IMG/VR virus record: IMGVR_UViG_3300044712_001865
Coordinates: 1 to 63,523 of that record
Direction: 5' to 3' (one strand)
Length of the DNA stretch: 63,523 nucleotides
From: a virus
Part shown: piece after piece, positions 44,447-53,304 of the stretch
How positions within the stretch are numbered: position 1 is the first letter of the stretch
Layout: the number at the start of each line of letters is the position of its first letter
Position numbers and translations under genes: made by a program
The notes under the pieces: model-generated
Told to the model about the DNA's origin: nothing
Seen by the model: the letters and a program-made list of their open reading frames with translations, nothing else
The model's database searches: none

Positions 44447-45241
44447 CTATCTTATTTTCTTTTTTGTTGTTAATAAACTCCAATCATAATCATTTAAACA
44501 ATTTCTTATTTCTTCTATAATTTGTTTTGTAATAACAGTTTTTTCATTTCCAATAATAATAACCCCATTCCATTGATAATAACCGTGTGATATATCAACA
44601 CTTTGTGTATTAAAAAATGCAATCTTATTGTAATCATTTTTATTATTTTTCATAGGTTCAAATCTGTCAAATAAAATATCATAAAATAATTCACTTTTTT
44701 CTTTTACCTCTGCCATTGAATACCATTTTAATATACTATTATCTTGATTAATAATTTCTTTAAAGAAATTAATTGTTTTTAGATTTTCAATATTATATAA
44801 ATCTTTATTTTTAACATCATATCTTACTCTTAACGAGCGAGAGGAGCCTAGTTTATCTTTTTCACTCATTGTCGGGTAACTCCATAGCCAGAATCCATAA
44901 TCTTTTAACGAATTTAATTCTGTATATTTTCGCAACAATGGCATATATACTTCTTGTGTTTGATTTTCAATATTTATAAGAGCTATTACCCCGTGAAAAT
45001 TATATTTTTCTTTCAAGTCATTAACATATTTTCTTGCTCTTGAAACTTCGTCTCCGCCAGTTGATTGACTAATTTTCATTGAAGTAATATTCAATTGTTT
45101 ATGTAAATCAATAATAACAAATAAGAATAGTATAGTAATTAATATTAACATATTTTTAGATAATTTATTTAATAATTTATTAAGAATAAAAGATATCGGA
45201 CTTATAAAAAACAAAACATATTTATTCATTTTCATTTTCAA
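44447..45241 (-). CDS. Single-pass membrane protein with extracytoplasmic domain
   Basis: A 264-residue protein (260 if started at the ATG at 45229, which overlaps the upstream stop as ATGAATAA). A hydrophobic segment at about residues 29-45 precedes a large outer part with GFWLWSYPTMSEKDKLGSSR and a beta-rich end (GYYQWNGVIIIGNEKTVIT). It is the third gene of the leftward operon from 47822. Fold and function are unknown; the arrangement suggests a membrane-tethered sensor-like domain, which is speculative. Confidence 0.55.
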   Translation of the reverse strand: MKMKMNKYVLFFISPISFILNKLLNKLSKNMLILITILFLFVIIDLHKQLNITSMKISQSTGGDEVSRARKYVNDLKEKYNFHGVIALINIENQTQEVYMPLLRKYTELNSLKDYGFWLWSYPTMSEKDKLGSSRSLRVRYDVKNKDLYNIENLKTINFFKEIINQDNSILKWYSMAEVKEKSELFYDILFDRFEPMKNNKNDYNKIAFFNTQSVDISHGYYQWNGVIIIGNEKTVITKQIIEEIRNCLNDYDWSLLTTKKKIR

Positions 45242-47081
45242 AAATAATTTTTTCTATAAGACTTACATTATAACCTTTTGAAATACAATTGTCAATTTTT
45301 TTTTTATATTTTTTATAATCTATATTCTTATCTTTGAGTATTTTAATTATATTATTTTTATGTTTTTCTTTAATTTGCAAAGCAATATTTTCAACTTCAA
45401 TATTTTTTGCAAGACAATCTTTAATAAAATCATCATAGTCTTTTAACAAAATTCCAGTTCTTTTTAATTGATTTTTTATTAATTCTAAATTATCAAAATA
45501 TTTTATTTTTATTTCACTTTCGGTAATTTCTTTTTCTTTTTGTAATTTATTTTTTAATACAATTTCGTCTCTCTTTTTTTTCTCTTCTTCTAATCTTTGT
45601 AATTCTTTTTCGTGTTTGTTTTTCTTTATATTGTTATTAATTTTAATTATATATTCATTAAATTTCTTTATTAATTCCGTTGTGTTTTTTTCCAAAACTA
45701 ATGAAATAATTTCTTTATAAATGCAATTATTGAATGTAGTGTCATCGTAAGATATCAACGGTGTTTTAAATAAGAATTCTATTTTATCCAAATATCTTTC
45801 ATTTAATTCATTATCTTTATAAATATTTGCTAAATCTTTGCATAATGAATTTACAATATTATATTTTTTTTCTAATTTTGATTTTTTATAAAAACTATGT
45901 ATTCTTTGAAAAAAGAATATGAAATCAAAATATGTAAAATTATTGATTTTTGATTTTATCGTCATTTCTATATCTTTATAAAGTTGTTGATTTTTAAAAT
46001 CATAGAATATTTCACCAGTTACAATAAAACAACCGAGCATATTTGCAATATGTATTTGATTTAAATCTTGTTTATTTTCATCTTTTAATTGTATTTTGTT
46101 ATCATTAATAGCTTGTTGTATTTTATTAACAAAGAAATCTAATTTAAAACTAGTTAATTTAAAATAACCTTTTGCTACTAAATCTGTTGCAATGTTTGAT
46201 TTAAATAATGCAATAAAATCAATTCCGTTATCTTTTAGTTGTTGATTATATTGATTATAAACATTTTCTATTTCCCTACAAAAACCAGCTTTTGTAACAA
46301 GTAAATTGTCAATTCTATTACCTCGTATTTGCAATAATTCTATAATATCTTCTTTTTTATGATGTTTTTTATTAATGAAATTTTCTTTTTGTTGTTGTGT
46401 CATTGAATCGGCTATAGTCTCATTTGCAATATTGATAATATTTTCTAAGAATGATTGTTGTGTTTGTTTAACTTCTTTAATGCCGATATCAAATTTTTCT
46501 ATACATTCTTTTGTTAAGTTAATTGTCTTTTGTTTGTTTTCTGGTTTTAATGAATGTTTTAAAAAACTTTTTAACGAATCTTTTACAATCTCTGTTTCAT
46601 TTGATAATCTATTTTTAATAAAATTTATATCTTCTTCTGTTTGATTTTTATTTTTTAAATAAGTCTGATCAGTGTTATTTTCCTTATTATTACTATCTTG
46701 TATATCATTTTTATCTATTTTCTGATCAGTGTTGGGACTTATCATTTTTTGTGTATTATTATTAGTATTTTCAATATGTTTATTGGTAGCGGTGTCTATG
46801 TTAAAGTATTTAACTTTATTGATTTTAATTGTTCTTTTATAATTATCTTTAATGGTAGAAAAAATAAATTCTTTTTTGACAAGATTTGATATTACTTGAC
46901 TAATTCTTTCTGGAGTTTTATCAAAAAATTCTCCAAAATATTCATTTGTTGCAATACATCCAAAATCATTATCTAAACTTGAAATTTCTATTAAAAGAAT
47001 TTTTTCAAATAAAGATAATTCTTTATTAAGCCAAATTTCTTTTGGTATCCAAATACCTTTCCATTCTCTTTTTTCTTCCAT
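45222..47081 (-). CDS. Replication-initiator-like protein with N-terminal winged HTH
   Basis: A 619-residue protein. Residues ~8-75 (GIWIPKEIWLNKELSLFEKI, TNEYFGEFFDKTPERISQVI, then NLVKKEF) are an HTH_36-type DNA-binding domain typical of phage and plasmid replication proteins. The remainder is Lys/Glu/Asn-rich and helical, with a coiled coil near residues 495-530. It lies 3 bp after the HTH_17/GIY-YIG gene and near two 31-bp direct repeats, which would fit an initiator with iterons, but no catalytic motif is seen. Confidence 0.65.
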   Translation of the reverse strand: MEEKREWKGIWIPKEIWLNKELSLFEKILLIEISSLDNDFGCIATNEYFGEFFDKTPERISQVISNLVKKEFIFSTIKDNYKRTIKINKVKYFNIDTATNKHIENTNNNTQKMISPNTDQKIDKNDIQDSNNKENNTDQTYLKNKNQTEEDINFIKNRLSNETEIVKDSLKSFLKHSLKPENKQKTINLTKECIEKFDIGIKEVKQTQQSFLENIINIANETIADSMTQQQKENFINKKHHKKEDIIELLQIRGNRIDNLLVTKAGFCREIENVYNQYNQQLKDNGIDFIALFKSNIATDLVAKGYFKLTSFKLDFFVNKIQQAINDNKIQLKDENKQDLNQIHIANMLGCFIVTGEIFYDFKNQQLYKDIEMTIKSKINNFTYFDFIFFFQRIHSFYKKSKLEKKYNIVNSLCKDLANIYKDNELNERYLDKIEFLFKTPLISYDDTTFNNCIYKEIISLVLEKNTTELIKKFNEYIIKINNNIKKNKHEKELQRLEEEKKKRDEIVLKNKLQKEKEITESEIKIKYFDNLELIKNQLKRTGILLKDYDDFIKDCLAKNIEVENIALQIKEKHKNNIIKILKDKNIDYKKYKKKIDNCISKGYNVSLIEKIIFENENE

Positions 47082-47084
47082 AAA

Positions 47085-47822
47085 TTAAATTTTAATAATA
47101 TTTTTATCTTTTAATTGATTTCTAAATTCTTCACTTTTTATCATTTCAATAAAAATATTTTTATTATCTTTACTATCATTGTTTTGATATTGTTTTATAT
47201 CTACATTAAAACTTAAATCATTAATATAATGTTTAATATTATCAAATGTTGTATTGAAATATTCACCATTAATAAGATATTCTTTTACAGAATTTAATAA
47301 ATATTTTTCATTTTCTAAAAAATTAAAATGTGGTTTAGATAATATAATTTTTTTAATTAATCTTTTATGTGAAATAGCTTGATTTTTTAAATCAGAAATT
47401 CTGTTTGTTGGATTCATTGTTGATCCAATTTTAATATAATCATTATATTCAATAATATAAAAAAAACCTAAAAATTTATTATTATTCTGAAACTTCTCTA
47501 TTTCTTTAATTAAAAACAAACTATTAGTAATATTAAATATTTTATAATCTGATATCATTAATAAATGCATTGGTGTAAAATCAATTTTATTTTCTATCAT
47601 TGAATTTAATATATTATCATCTTTTAATTGTTCTTTAATTTCACTATAAAATATATATTTTTCTATATCTGTTTTTTGATATCTAATACATTTTTTAGAT
47701 AATTTAATATATGGTAAATGTTTTTTTTGATTTCTCCAATTTTGTAATGTACCAACATCTATTTTTAAAATTTCAGATACTTCCGCTGTTGTTAGTAATA
47801 TTTCATTTTCTATATTATTCAT
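47085..47822 (-). CDS. HTH_17 (excisionase/MerR-like) fused to a GIY-YIG/T5orf172-like domain
   Basis: A 245-residue protein. The N-terminus (LTTAEVSEILKIDVGTLQNW, then KKHLPYIKLSKKCIRYQKTD) is an excisionase-type helix-turn-helix. The centre (GFFYIIEYNDYIKIGSTMNP, then TNRISDLKNQ) has the Y-I...I-K-I-G-S-T...R...L pattern of T5orf172/MUG113 GIY-YIG-like domains. It could recognise a site and nick it, or act as a regulator. It heads the leftward operon, starting about 15 nt after the predicted transcription start. Confidence 0.75.
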   Translation of the reverse strand: MNNIENEILLTTAEVSEILKIDVGTLQNWRNQKKHLPYIKLSKKCIRYQKTDIEKYIFYSEIKEQLKDDNILNSMIENKIDFTPMHLLMISDYKIFNITNSLFLIKEIEKFQNNNKFLGFFYIIEYNDYIKIGSTMNPTNRISDLKNQAISHKRLIKKIILSKPHFNFLENEKYLLNSVKEYLINGEYFNTTFDNIKHYINDLSFNVDIKQYQNNDSKDNKNIFIEMIKSEEFRNQLKDKNIIKI

Positions 47823-47843
47823 AATTATATTTCACTATATTTC

Positions 47844-47873
47844 ATTATAACATTATTAATTTTTAATAGTCAA
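47844..47873 (-). promoter_or_regulatory. Leftward promoter of the initiator operon
   Basis: TTGACT at 47868-47873 (minus strand) and a perfect TATAAT at 47844-47849, spacer 18. Transcription would start near 47837, about 15 nt before the ATG at 47822. Confidence 0.65.
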
Positions 47874-47972
47874 GAATTATTTTAAATATTTTTAAAAAAA
47901 ATAAAAAACCTTATATATATATATTACTCATGTTATTAAATAATACTATTATATAATATTATTATCTGCCTA

Positions 47973-48045
47973 ATTTTCTTAACCCCCTACCATAAAAATT
48001 TAAACCCCTTTAAAATTTTCTTAACCCACTACCATAAAAATTTAA
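47973..48045. repeat. Two 31-bp iteron-like direct repeats
   Basis: ATTTTCTTAACCC(C/A)CTACC followed by ATAAAAATTTAA at 47973-48003 and 48015-48045, with one mismatch and a start-to-start distance of 42 bp, about four helical turns. An ACCCCTTTAAA stretch lies between them. They sit between the divergent initiator-like operon and the gene at 48106, so they may be an origin or an operator. The rest of the 47823-48105 gap is A/T-rich with a TATATATATATA run. Confidence 0.65.
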
Positions 48046-48069
48046 TTAATGTAAATATATATATAAATC

Positions 48070-48100
48070 TTGACAATTGAAAATACTTAAGATTTATAAT
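48070..48100 (+). promoter_or_regulatory. Promoter with 19-bp spacer, leaderless transcript
   Basis: TTGACA at 48070-48075 and a perfect TATAAT at 48095-48100, spacer 19. The ATG of the next gene is at 48106, so transcription would start at or next to the start codon and give a leaderless mRNA. Confidence 0.65.
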
Positions 48101-48105
48101 TTTTT

Positions 48106-48978
48106 ATGTTAACATTTGATTTTGGCACATTATCAGATAATATTGCTTATTTAGTTTTTTTTATTTCTAAGATAATAAAAAGAATATGGATACAATTTTT
48201 AATATTATTTTTATTTTTTATAGCAGATAAATTATATAAAAATTATTTTTCAAACAATGCATATAATAAAGAATTTGAACGTTATTATACTACTATTGCA
48301 ACAGATAAACCTATATTATATAATATTTTAAAATATCAATTTAATAACTTTATCGGAGATACTATAATACCAGCACAATTTTTTACAGAAATTGCAGAAA
48401 ATAATCTATTGGTTTATAAAAATCAACAATATACAAATGATATAAAATTTATTAGAATCATTATAAACGAAAGACCTTCTACATCTTTACAATTATCTTT
48501 TGATAATGATGGAGATGGTATAAAAAATAATTTAATAATATTAAATAATATAAATTCTAAAGATAAAAATGAAAGATTTATATTAGAAAGAAAAAGGGCA
48601 AAATTATTTTTAAAAGATAATCCAAACACTAAAACAATATCAATTTATTATAACGAACCTATTAATAAATATAACTTAGAAATAAATTTAAAACAATTTC
48701 CAAATCAAATTATTTTAAAAAAAGTAATACAAGAGCAAATACAAGATAATTGGAAAGGGCAAATTATTATTATTAAATTATTGAAAACAAAATCATATTT
48801 AATTTTTAGAGAAGGCAATGGCGAGCAGTCACATCGGTTGTTAAATAGTAAAAAAGAAAAGAGATTATTTTATTATGGAATTATTACTAATCTTGAACAA
48901 TTGAAATATATTGATAACAATTTTTATAATTGTTTAGATATATTTAATTTATTGAAAAAAATTAGTGAATATAATTAA
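48106..48978 (+). CDS. Single-pass membrane protein with extracytoplasmic domain
   Basis: A 290-residue protein with a hydrophobic segment near residues 25-43 (RIWIQFLILFLFFIADKLY) and a large soluble domain behind it, beta-rich in parts (GQIIIIKLLKTKSYLIF). No family is recognised. It is alone on its strand, divergent from the initiator-like operon and convergent with the helicase gene, and apparently translated from a leaderless mRNA. Confidence 0.55.
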   Translation: MLTFDFGTLSDNIAYLVFFISKIIKRIWIQFLILFLFFIADKLYKNYFSNNAYNKEFERYYTTIATDKPILYNILKYQFNNFIGDTIIPAQFFTEIAENNLLVYKNQQYTNDIKFIRIIINERPSTSLQLSFDNDGDGIKNNLIILNNINSKDKNERFILERKRAKLFLKDNPNTKTISIYYNEPINKYNLEINLKQFPNQIILKKVIQEQIQDNWKGQIIIIKLLKTKSYLIFREGNGEQSHRLLNSKKEKRLFYYGIITNLEQLKYIDNNFYNCLDIFNLLKKISEYN

Positions 48979-49038
48979 TTGCTACTATATATGGGTTTTT
49001 TTGTTGTAATTGTTTTTCGCATTCAATAAAATAATTTC

Positions 49039-50730
49039 TTATTTATAAAAGCTAGATTTCAATATAAACATATTATTACATCTTAATGGATTTGCTAAAA
49101 AATTTTCAAATTCAATATATAACATTTCATCATAACCATCATAAATATAAGCAAAATTATTTCGTAAATTTTTTTCTAATAATGACCTATAAACAAGAGA
49201 TATAGCGTATTTATTAACAATATATTTATCTTTCATTGCTGGATATTTTGAATCTATCATTTTTTTTATTTCATCTGATAACATAGTACGAAATTTTTCT
49301 ATTTTTTCGTGGTCGTAATCAATGTTGTGTTTTTTGACAATATCATTAATAAGTGATTGACACAATTTTACATCATCTTCAAGAATTTTTTGTTTATTTT
49401 CTCTCAATTGTTGCCTTGTTCGCTCAGCTAAAATTAACTCCATTTCAATTTCTTCTGGTATTAACTCACAAGAATTAACATGGTCGCATTCTGGGCATTT
49501 TGATAAATTACTTCTATACTCAAGATTACAGTTTTCACAAGTTCTGTATTTCTTTTTTTTATTTCCGCCTCCGCTAGTTCTATTTTTGATAAGAAAATCT
49601 TTTAATGTATAATTTACAACAGATGTAATAGGGTGCCCATCTTGCTCGTGTCTATTACAATTGTCAGCACAGTCTATAAGAATCAGTGGATTGTTATTTT
49701 TTTTTATTCTTAACCCTCTACCTATTTTTTGTCTATGCAATCTAAATGACCTTGTAGGAGACAAATCAATTATACACTCAATCTCTGGGATGTCTATGCC
49801 TTCAATAAATATTCTAACATTAATAATAATATCAATTTCATTATTTTTGTATTTATTTAAAACATCATTTCTTTCTTGTTTAGATAAGTTAGAATGTATA
49901 ATTTCAGCTTTGTAATTTTTTGCAATAAATTCATCTTTAACTTTTTGACAATGTAATATTGAATTACAAAATACTAAAGTTTTTTTATTCTTTGCAACTT
50001 TTTCCCATTCTATAACTGCATTACCATTTATTTTTAATCTATCAAATGCTTCTGTTATCTTATTGAGTTCATAAACTTTAAAATCTTTTTCATTATGATA
50101 ATCGTCTATTTCAAGTTCTGTATAATTAATATTAGTTGGTTTATTATATAGTTTGCAATCAGATAAATAGCCTTGTTGCACAGCGTCAAATAATTGCATT
50201 CCACAATGTAAATCATCGTAAAATTTACCTAATCCTTTTCCGTTACTACCAATTGGTGTAGCTGACAACCCTAGTTGCTTAACATTTTTATTGCTAAAAT
50301 AATATTGTATTTCTTGCCATTGATTGCTATCTATTCTATGTGTTTCATCAAAAATTATTAAATCAACATTTTTGATTGAATCTAGAGTTGCATCTTGACT
50401 ATTATTTGATAATCTTTGCTGAGCCGTTTGTATCATTGATATATAGCATTTTTTATCACTTTCAAATTTATATCCACTTGCAAGTAATCCGCAATCAATG
50501 CCTGAATTAATAAATCTATTGTAAGATTGCTCTCTCAACTCTATAGTATGTGTAAAAAATATACAAGTCTTACCTTCTTTAATGTATCGTTTAATGATTT
50601 CAATGACAATTTCAGTTTTACCCATTCCTGTTTGTTCTTGAAGTAATAATCTTCTTTTTTGATTATTAAAAAACCATTCTATTACTTCTTTTTGATAAGG
50701 TCTTAGTTCCGTAGTCATATAATTTAACAT
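49039..50730 (-). CDS. SF2 DNA/RNA helicase with zinc ribbon
   Basis: A 563-residue protein. Helicase motifs: Q-motif-like ELRPYQKEVI, Walker A QTGMGKT (33-39), DETH in LIIFDETHRI, GLSATP, then FIEGIDIPEIECIIDLSPTR and QKIGRGLRIK (motifs V and VI). Four Cys (CENCNLEYRSNLSKCPEC) form a zinc ribbon near residues 393-410. It probably unwinds DNA in phage replication or repair. It follows the repeat-protein gene at 51005 in a leftward operon from module copy 5. The start at 50730 is right after the conserved leader; 50718 is also possible. Confidence 0.9.
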   Translation of the reverse strand: MLNYMTTELRPYQKEVIEWFFNNQKRRLLLQEQTGMGKTEIVIEIIKRYIKEGKTCIFFTHTIELREQSYNRFINSGIDCGLLASGYKFESDKKCYISMIQTAQQRLSNNSQDATLDSIKNVDLIIFDETHRIDSNQWQEIQYYFSNKNVKQLGLSATPIGSNGKGLGKFYDDLHCGMQLFDAVQQGYLSDCKLYNKPTNINYTELEIDDYHNEKDFKVYELNKITEAFDRLKINGNAVIEWEKVAKNKKTLVFCNSILHCQKVKDEFIAKNYKAEIIHSNLSKQERNDVLNKYKNNEIDIIINVRIFIEGIDIPEIECIIDLSPTRSFRLHRQKIGRGLRIKKNNNPLILIDCADNCNRHEQDGHPITSVVNYTLKDFLIKNRTSGGGNKKKKYRTCENCNLEYRSNLSKCPECDHVNSCELIPEEIEMELILAERTRQQLRENKQKILEDDVKLCQSLINDIVKKHNIDYDHEKIEKFRTMLSDEIKKMIDSKYPAMKDKYIVNKYAISLVYRSLLEKNLRNNFAYIYDGYDEMLYIEFENFLANPLRCNNMFILKSSFYK

Positions 50731-50759
50731 AAATAAACATAAAATAATACAACAAAAAT

Positions 50760-51005
50760 CTACTCAACTAACTTATCAATATATACAATAGAATTATCAT
50801 CTTCAATATTCAGTTTAGCAAAATATTCTTTTCTTGATTGTGTAACATTCCCTATTATACCAGAAACATAACCACTTATATTAGAAACATCCCCGTATAT
50901 ATTAGAAACATAACCTTCTATAAAATCAGAAACATTATCTTTAGTAATAATAACTTTTACATTATCTTTAAAATAATATAATTCAGCATTTAATCTTTTT
51001 AACAT
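50760..51005 (-). CDS. Protein with GxVSxI heptapeptide repeats
   Basis: An 81-residue protein whose centre repeats a 7-residue unit about four times (EGYVSNI, YGDVSNI, SGYVSGI, IGNVTQS). This G-x-V-S/T-x-I repeat is common in phage and giant-virus hypothetical proteins and should form a small stacked beta structure. Function is unknown. It is the first gene of the leftward operon from module copy 5. Confidence 0.7.
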   Translation of the reverse strand: MLKRLNAELYYFKDNVKVIITKDNVSDFIEGYVSNIYGDVSNISGYVSGIIGNVTQSRKEYFAKLNIEDDNSIVYIDKLVE

Positions 51006-51031
51006 AAATAAATAATAAATAAAACTATATC

Positions 51032-51178
51032 AGTATAATAAACATTATTTTCTTATTGTCAAGATTTTTTTAATATTTTTAAAATATTTTTTATTATTGT
51101 AATAAGGTCTTTATTTTATCTATAGTTTAAACTATAAATTATTTTTTATTTAAAAAGAAATAAATATTTTACTTGACA
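51032..51178. promoter_or_regulatory. Bidirectional promoter module, copy 5
   Basis: The leftward promoter has -35 at 51057-51062 and TATACT at 51032-51037, spacer 19, for the gene at 51005. The rightward TTGACA at 51173-51178 has no -10 and faces the 3' end of the methyltransferase gene at 51195. The interior has GGTCTTTATTTTATCT and the palindrome TATAGTTTAAACTATA. Confidence 0.7.
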
Positions 51179-51194
51179 ATGAAAAAAGAATTTT

Positions 51195-52747
51195 TCAATC
51201 TTTTAAATCAAATAACAAATTTTCTTTTTCTATATTAGTCTTGCAACTAGTAGTGTTATTTTTAATTGTAGTGTCTTTTTGTATATTATTAATATATTTT
51301 TGTTTTTTAATATTTAACTCACTCCAATATTTTATTCTGCCTCTTGCAATTTCACTATATTCTTTATCTAATTCTAAACCTATAAATTTTCTATTACATA
51401 ATAAACTTGCAATACAAGTAGTTCCTGAGCCTGCAAATGGTTCTAATATTATATTATTTTCATTACTAAAAACTGAAACAAGATATGCAAACAATGAAAT
51501 AGGTTTTGCTGTGACATGAGTATTTGGGACTGGATGATTTGGATTTTTATCATCTTGAAAACTTGCCTGAATTGATTTAATTGATTTAAACTCTTCCAAT
51601 CCTGCATTTTTTTCACTTACAGAAGGCTTACTACAAGGCACACAAGGTAAAGTTATATTACAATCATTTTCTAAAGTTAAAGTCTTTTTACATAAATTAA
51701 TATAGACTTTTGGAAAGTGTTTTTTAGTCCATGCATCTAAAGAAAAATATCTTGAAAGATCGCCACTGTCTTTAAATCCATTTTCAGGAGAATTTATTTC
51801 ACCACGAGAACTACCTTGTCTAAAATGACTTTTATAACCTTCACACATTTGTCTTTTAATTTGACTTCCACCAATACTTTTTGTAATCCTTCCGATATCT
51901 ATACAATCATCAGAGACTAAAAGGTTGGGTGCAAATCTGCCCAAAACTCCACCAGTTTTAAATTCGCATTTTTTACTATAAATACTATTTCCAGCAGGTC
52001 TTTGTAAGTTTTCATTATCTTCAATTGCAATTCTGCCATCATCCAATCTAGTTCCGCCACTACAATTTTTAGTATAATAACACAAATCTTCTTCTTTTAT
52101 ACCTTGTTTTAATAGTTCCTGCCTTTCATTATACCATATCAATGCTTGGTCTATTTGACTTTTTGCTTTGTATTTCTTTTGACACAGAATTATTGGTTCT
52201 TGGCATGGTTTTGGTTGGTAACCACCATAAATTCCTTCTATATATTTTGCCGATGGTAAAGTTGGTTTTTCAATATTATAAAATTGTCTATTTTTATCAT
52301 TAAATCCACCATTATCAATTTCATTTGCAATAGTATTGAATTTGCTACCATTTTGTTTTTTTGTTTCAATAACTTCCATCTCAACTCCTTCCCTCTTATG
52401 TATTTGCTTACATAAATTATTTGCTTTGGGGAAACCACTTTGATAAATCCACTGAATAGTTGTAAATTCAATATCAAAATCAGCATCTTTTAATTTTTGA
52501 TATAACTCTAATTGCAAGTCTATTCGGGAAGAAAATGTAGTTACAAAAAACCCACCATGTTTCAATACTCTATTCAATTCTTTAAATGTTTCTAAAGATG
52601 GAACTTTATCCCAGTATTTATTTAAAAAATTTAAGCCATAAGGTATATCTGTAATAATACAATCAACACAATTATCTTGCATTTTTTTAAAACATTAATA
52701 TTATTATCATTAATAATTGTATTAATATTATTCTTTAGAAATTCCAT
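51195..52747 (-). CDS. DNA methyltransferase split by an A7 frameshift
   Basis: The open frame from the ATG at 52682 (495 residues) begins abruptly: MQDNCVDCIITDIPYGLNF already holds motif IV (D-I-P-Y). Motif I (EPFAGSGTTCIASLL) lies near the end, with GLELDKEYSEIARGRIKYW behind it, the beta-class order. Just upstream another frame starts at the ATG at 52747 (MEFLKN, then DNNINVLKK) and reaches a TTTTAAAAAAATG run. A -1 shift there joins it in register, giving ~517 residues with a normal N-terminus. The middle may hold the target-recognition part. It is the last gene of the leftward operon from module copy 6. Confidence 0.85.
52682..52688 (-). promoter_or_regulatory. A7 slippery run at the methyltransferase start
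   Basis: On the coding strand TTTTAAAAAAATGC. In the upstream frame the codons are TTA AAA AAA TGC; a -1 slip on A-AAA-AAA gives AAA ATG CAA and continues into the methyltransferase. Alternatives are a true one-base deletion or a homopolymer miscount. Confidence 0.55.
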
Positions 52748-52749
52748 AA

Positions 52750-52905
52750 TTACAAAATATAACGACCAATTAAAAATCCGAGTATAGAACAAAAAACATA
52801 AAAAAGAATAAGTTGCTTACTATAACCGCTAACAATCAATAAAGCAGTTACAAATAATGATATTACAATAATTGTTAATAATTTTAAAATATTTTCAAGT
52901 TCCAT
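52750..52905 (-). CDS. Small membrane protein, 51 residues
   Basis: ATG at 52905 to TAA at 52750. Two hydrophobic helices (LLTIIVISLFVTALLIV and LILFYVFCSILGFLIG) are separated by a short S-G-Y-S-K-Q turn. It lies between the ribbon-helix-helix-like gene (stop 3 bp away) and the methyltransferase start (2 bp away), which argues for a true operon member. Confidence 0.6.
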   Translation of the reverse strand: MELENILKLLTIIVISLFVTALLIVSGYSKQLILFYVFCSILGFLIGRYIL

Positions 52906-52908
52906 AAG

Positions 52909-53295
52909 CTACAAAACAATATTACCAAGTAAAAATTCATTAAATATAAATTCAAACAATTTATATTTTTTCATTTTAAGTTTTTTGATTTTATCATATG
53001 TTCCTCGTGTTATTTGTAGAGGGCAATTTTTTTTTTCTTTATAGCTTGATTTGCTTTGATATTTGATAATTTCATTTTCATTATAAGAATATTCATTAAA
53101 GAATTTTTCAATAATACTATTCATTAATTGATGTTGAGTCTTACCTTCCATTCTTGCTTTAAGAAAAATTTGTTGTTTGATATCTTTATCAATATAAGTT
53201 GATATTTTCCGTTTTTTATATTGAATCAACTCTTTTCTTAATTCACAAATCTTTTTTTTTAAAGATTCTTCTGTTAAAATCGTACCGTCTTGCAT
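52909..53295 (-). CDS. Ribbon-helix-helix-like DNA-binding protein
   Basis: A 128-residue basic protein with RKISTYIDKDIKQQIFLKAR, then EGKTQHQLMNSIIEKFFNEY, the strand-helix-helix outline of CopG/Arc-type regulators. A second similar segment (PLQITRGTYDKIKKLKMKKY) follows. It may repress the phage promoter modules. It is the second gene of the leftward operon from module copy 6. Confidence 0.6.
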   Translation of the reverse strand: MQDGTILTEESLKKKICELRKELIQYKKRKISTYIDKDIKQQIFLKARMEGKTQHQLMNSIIEKFFNEYSYNENEIIKYQSKSSYKEKKNCPLQITRGTYDKIKKLKMKKYKLFEFIFNEFLLGNIVL

Positions 53296-53304
53296 AAAAT
53301 AAAA

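Noticed and set aside
45222-47081. DNA polymerase or primase identity for the 619-residue protein
   Set aside because: It has an N-terminal HTH but no polymerase or primase motif; the remainder is low-complexity helical.
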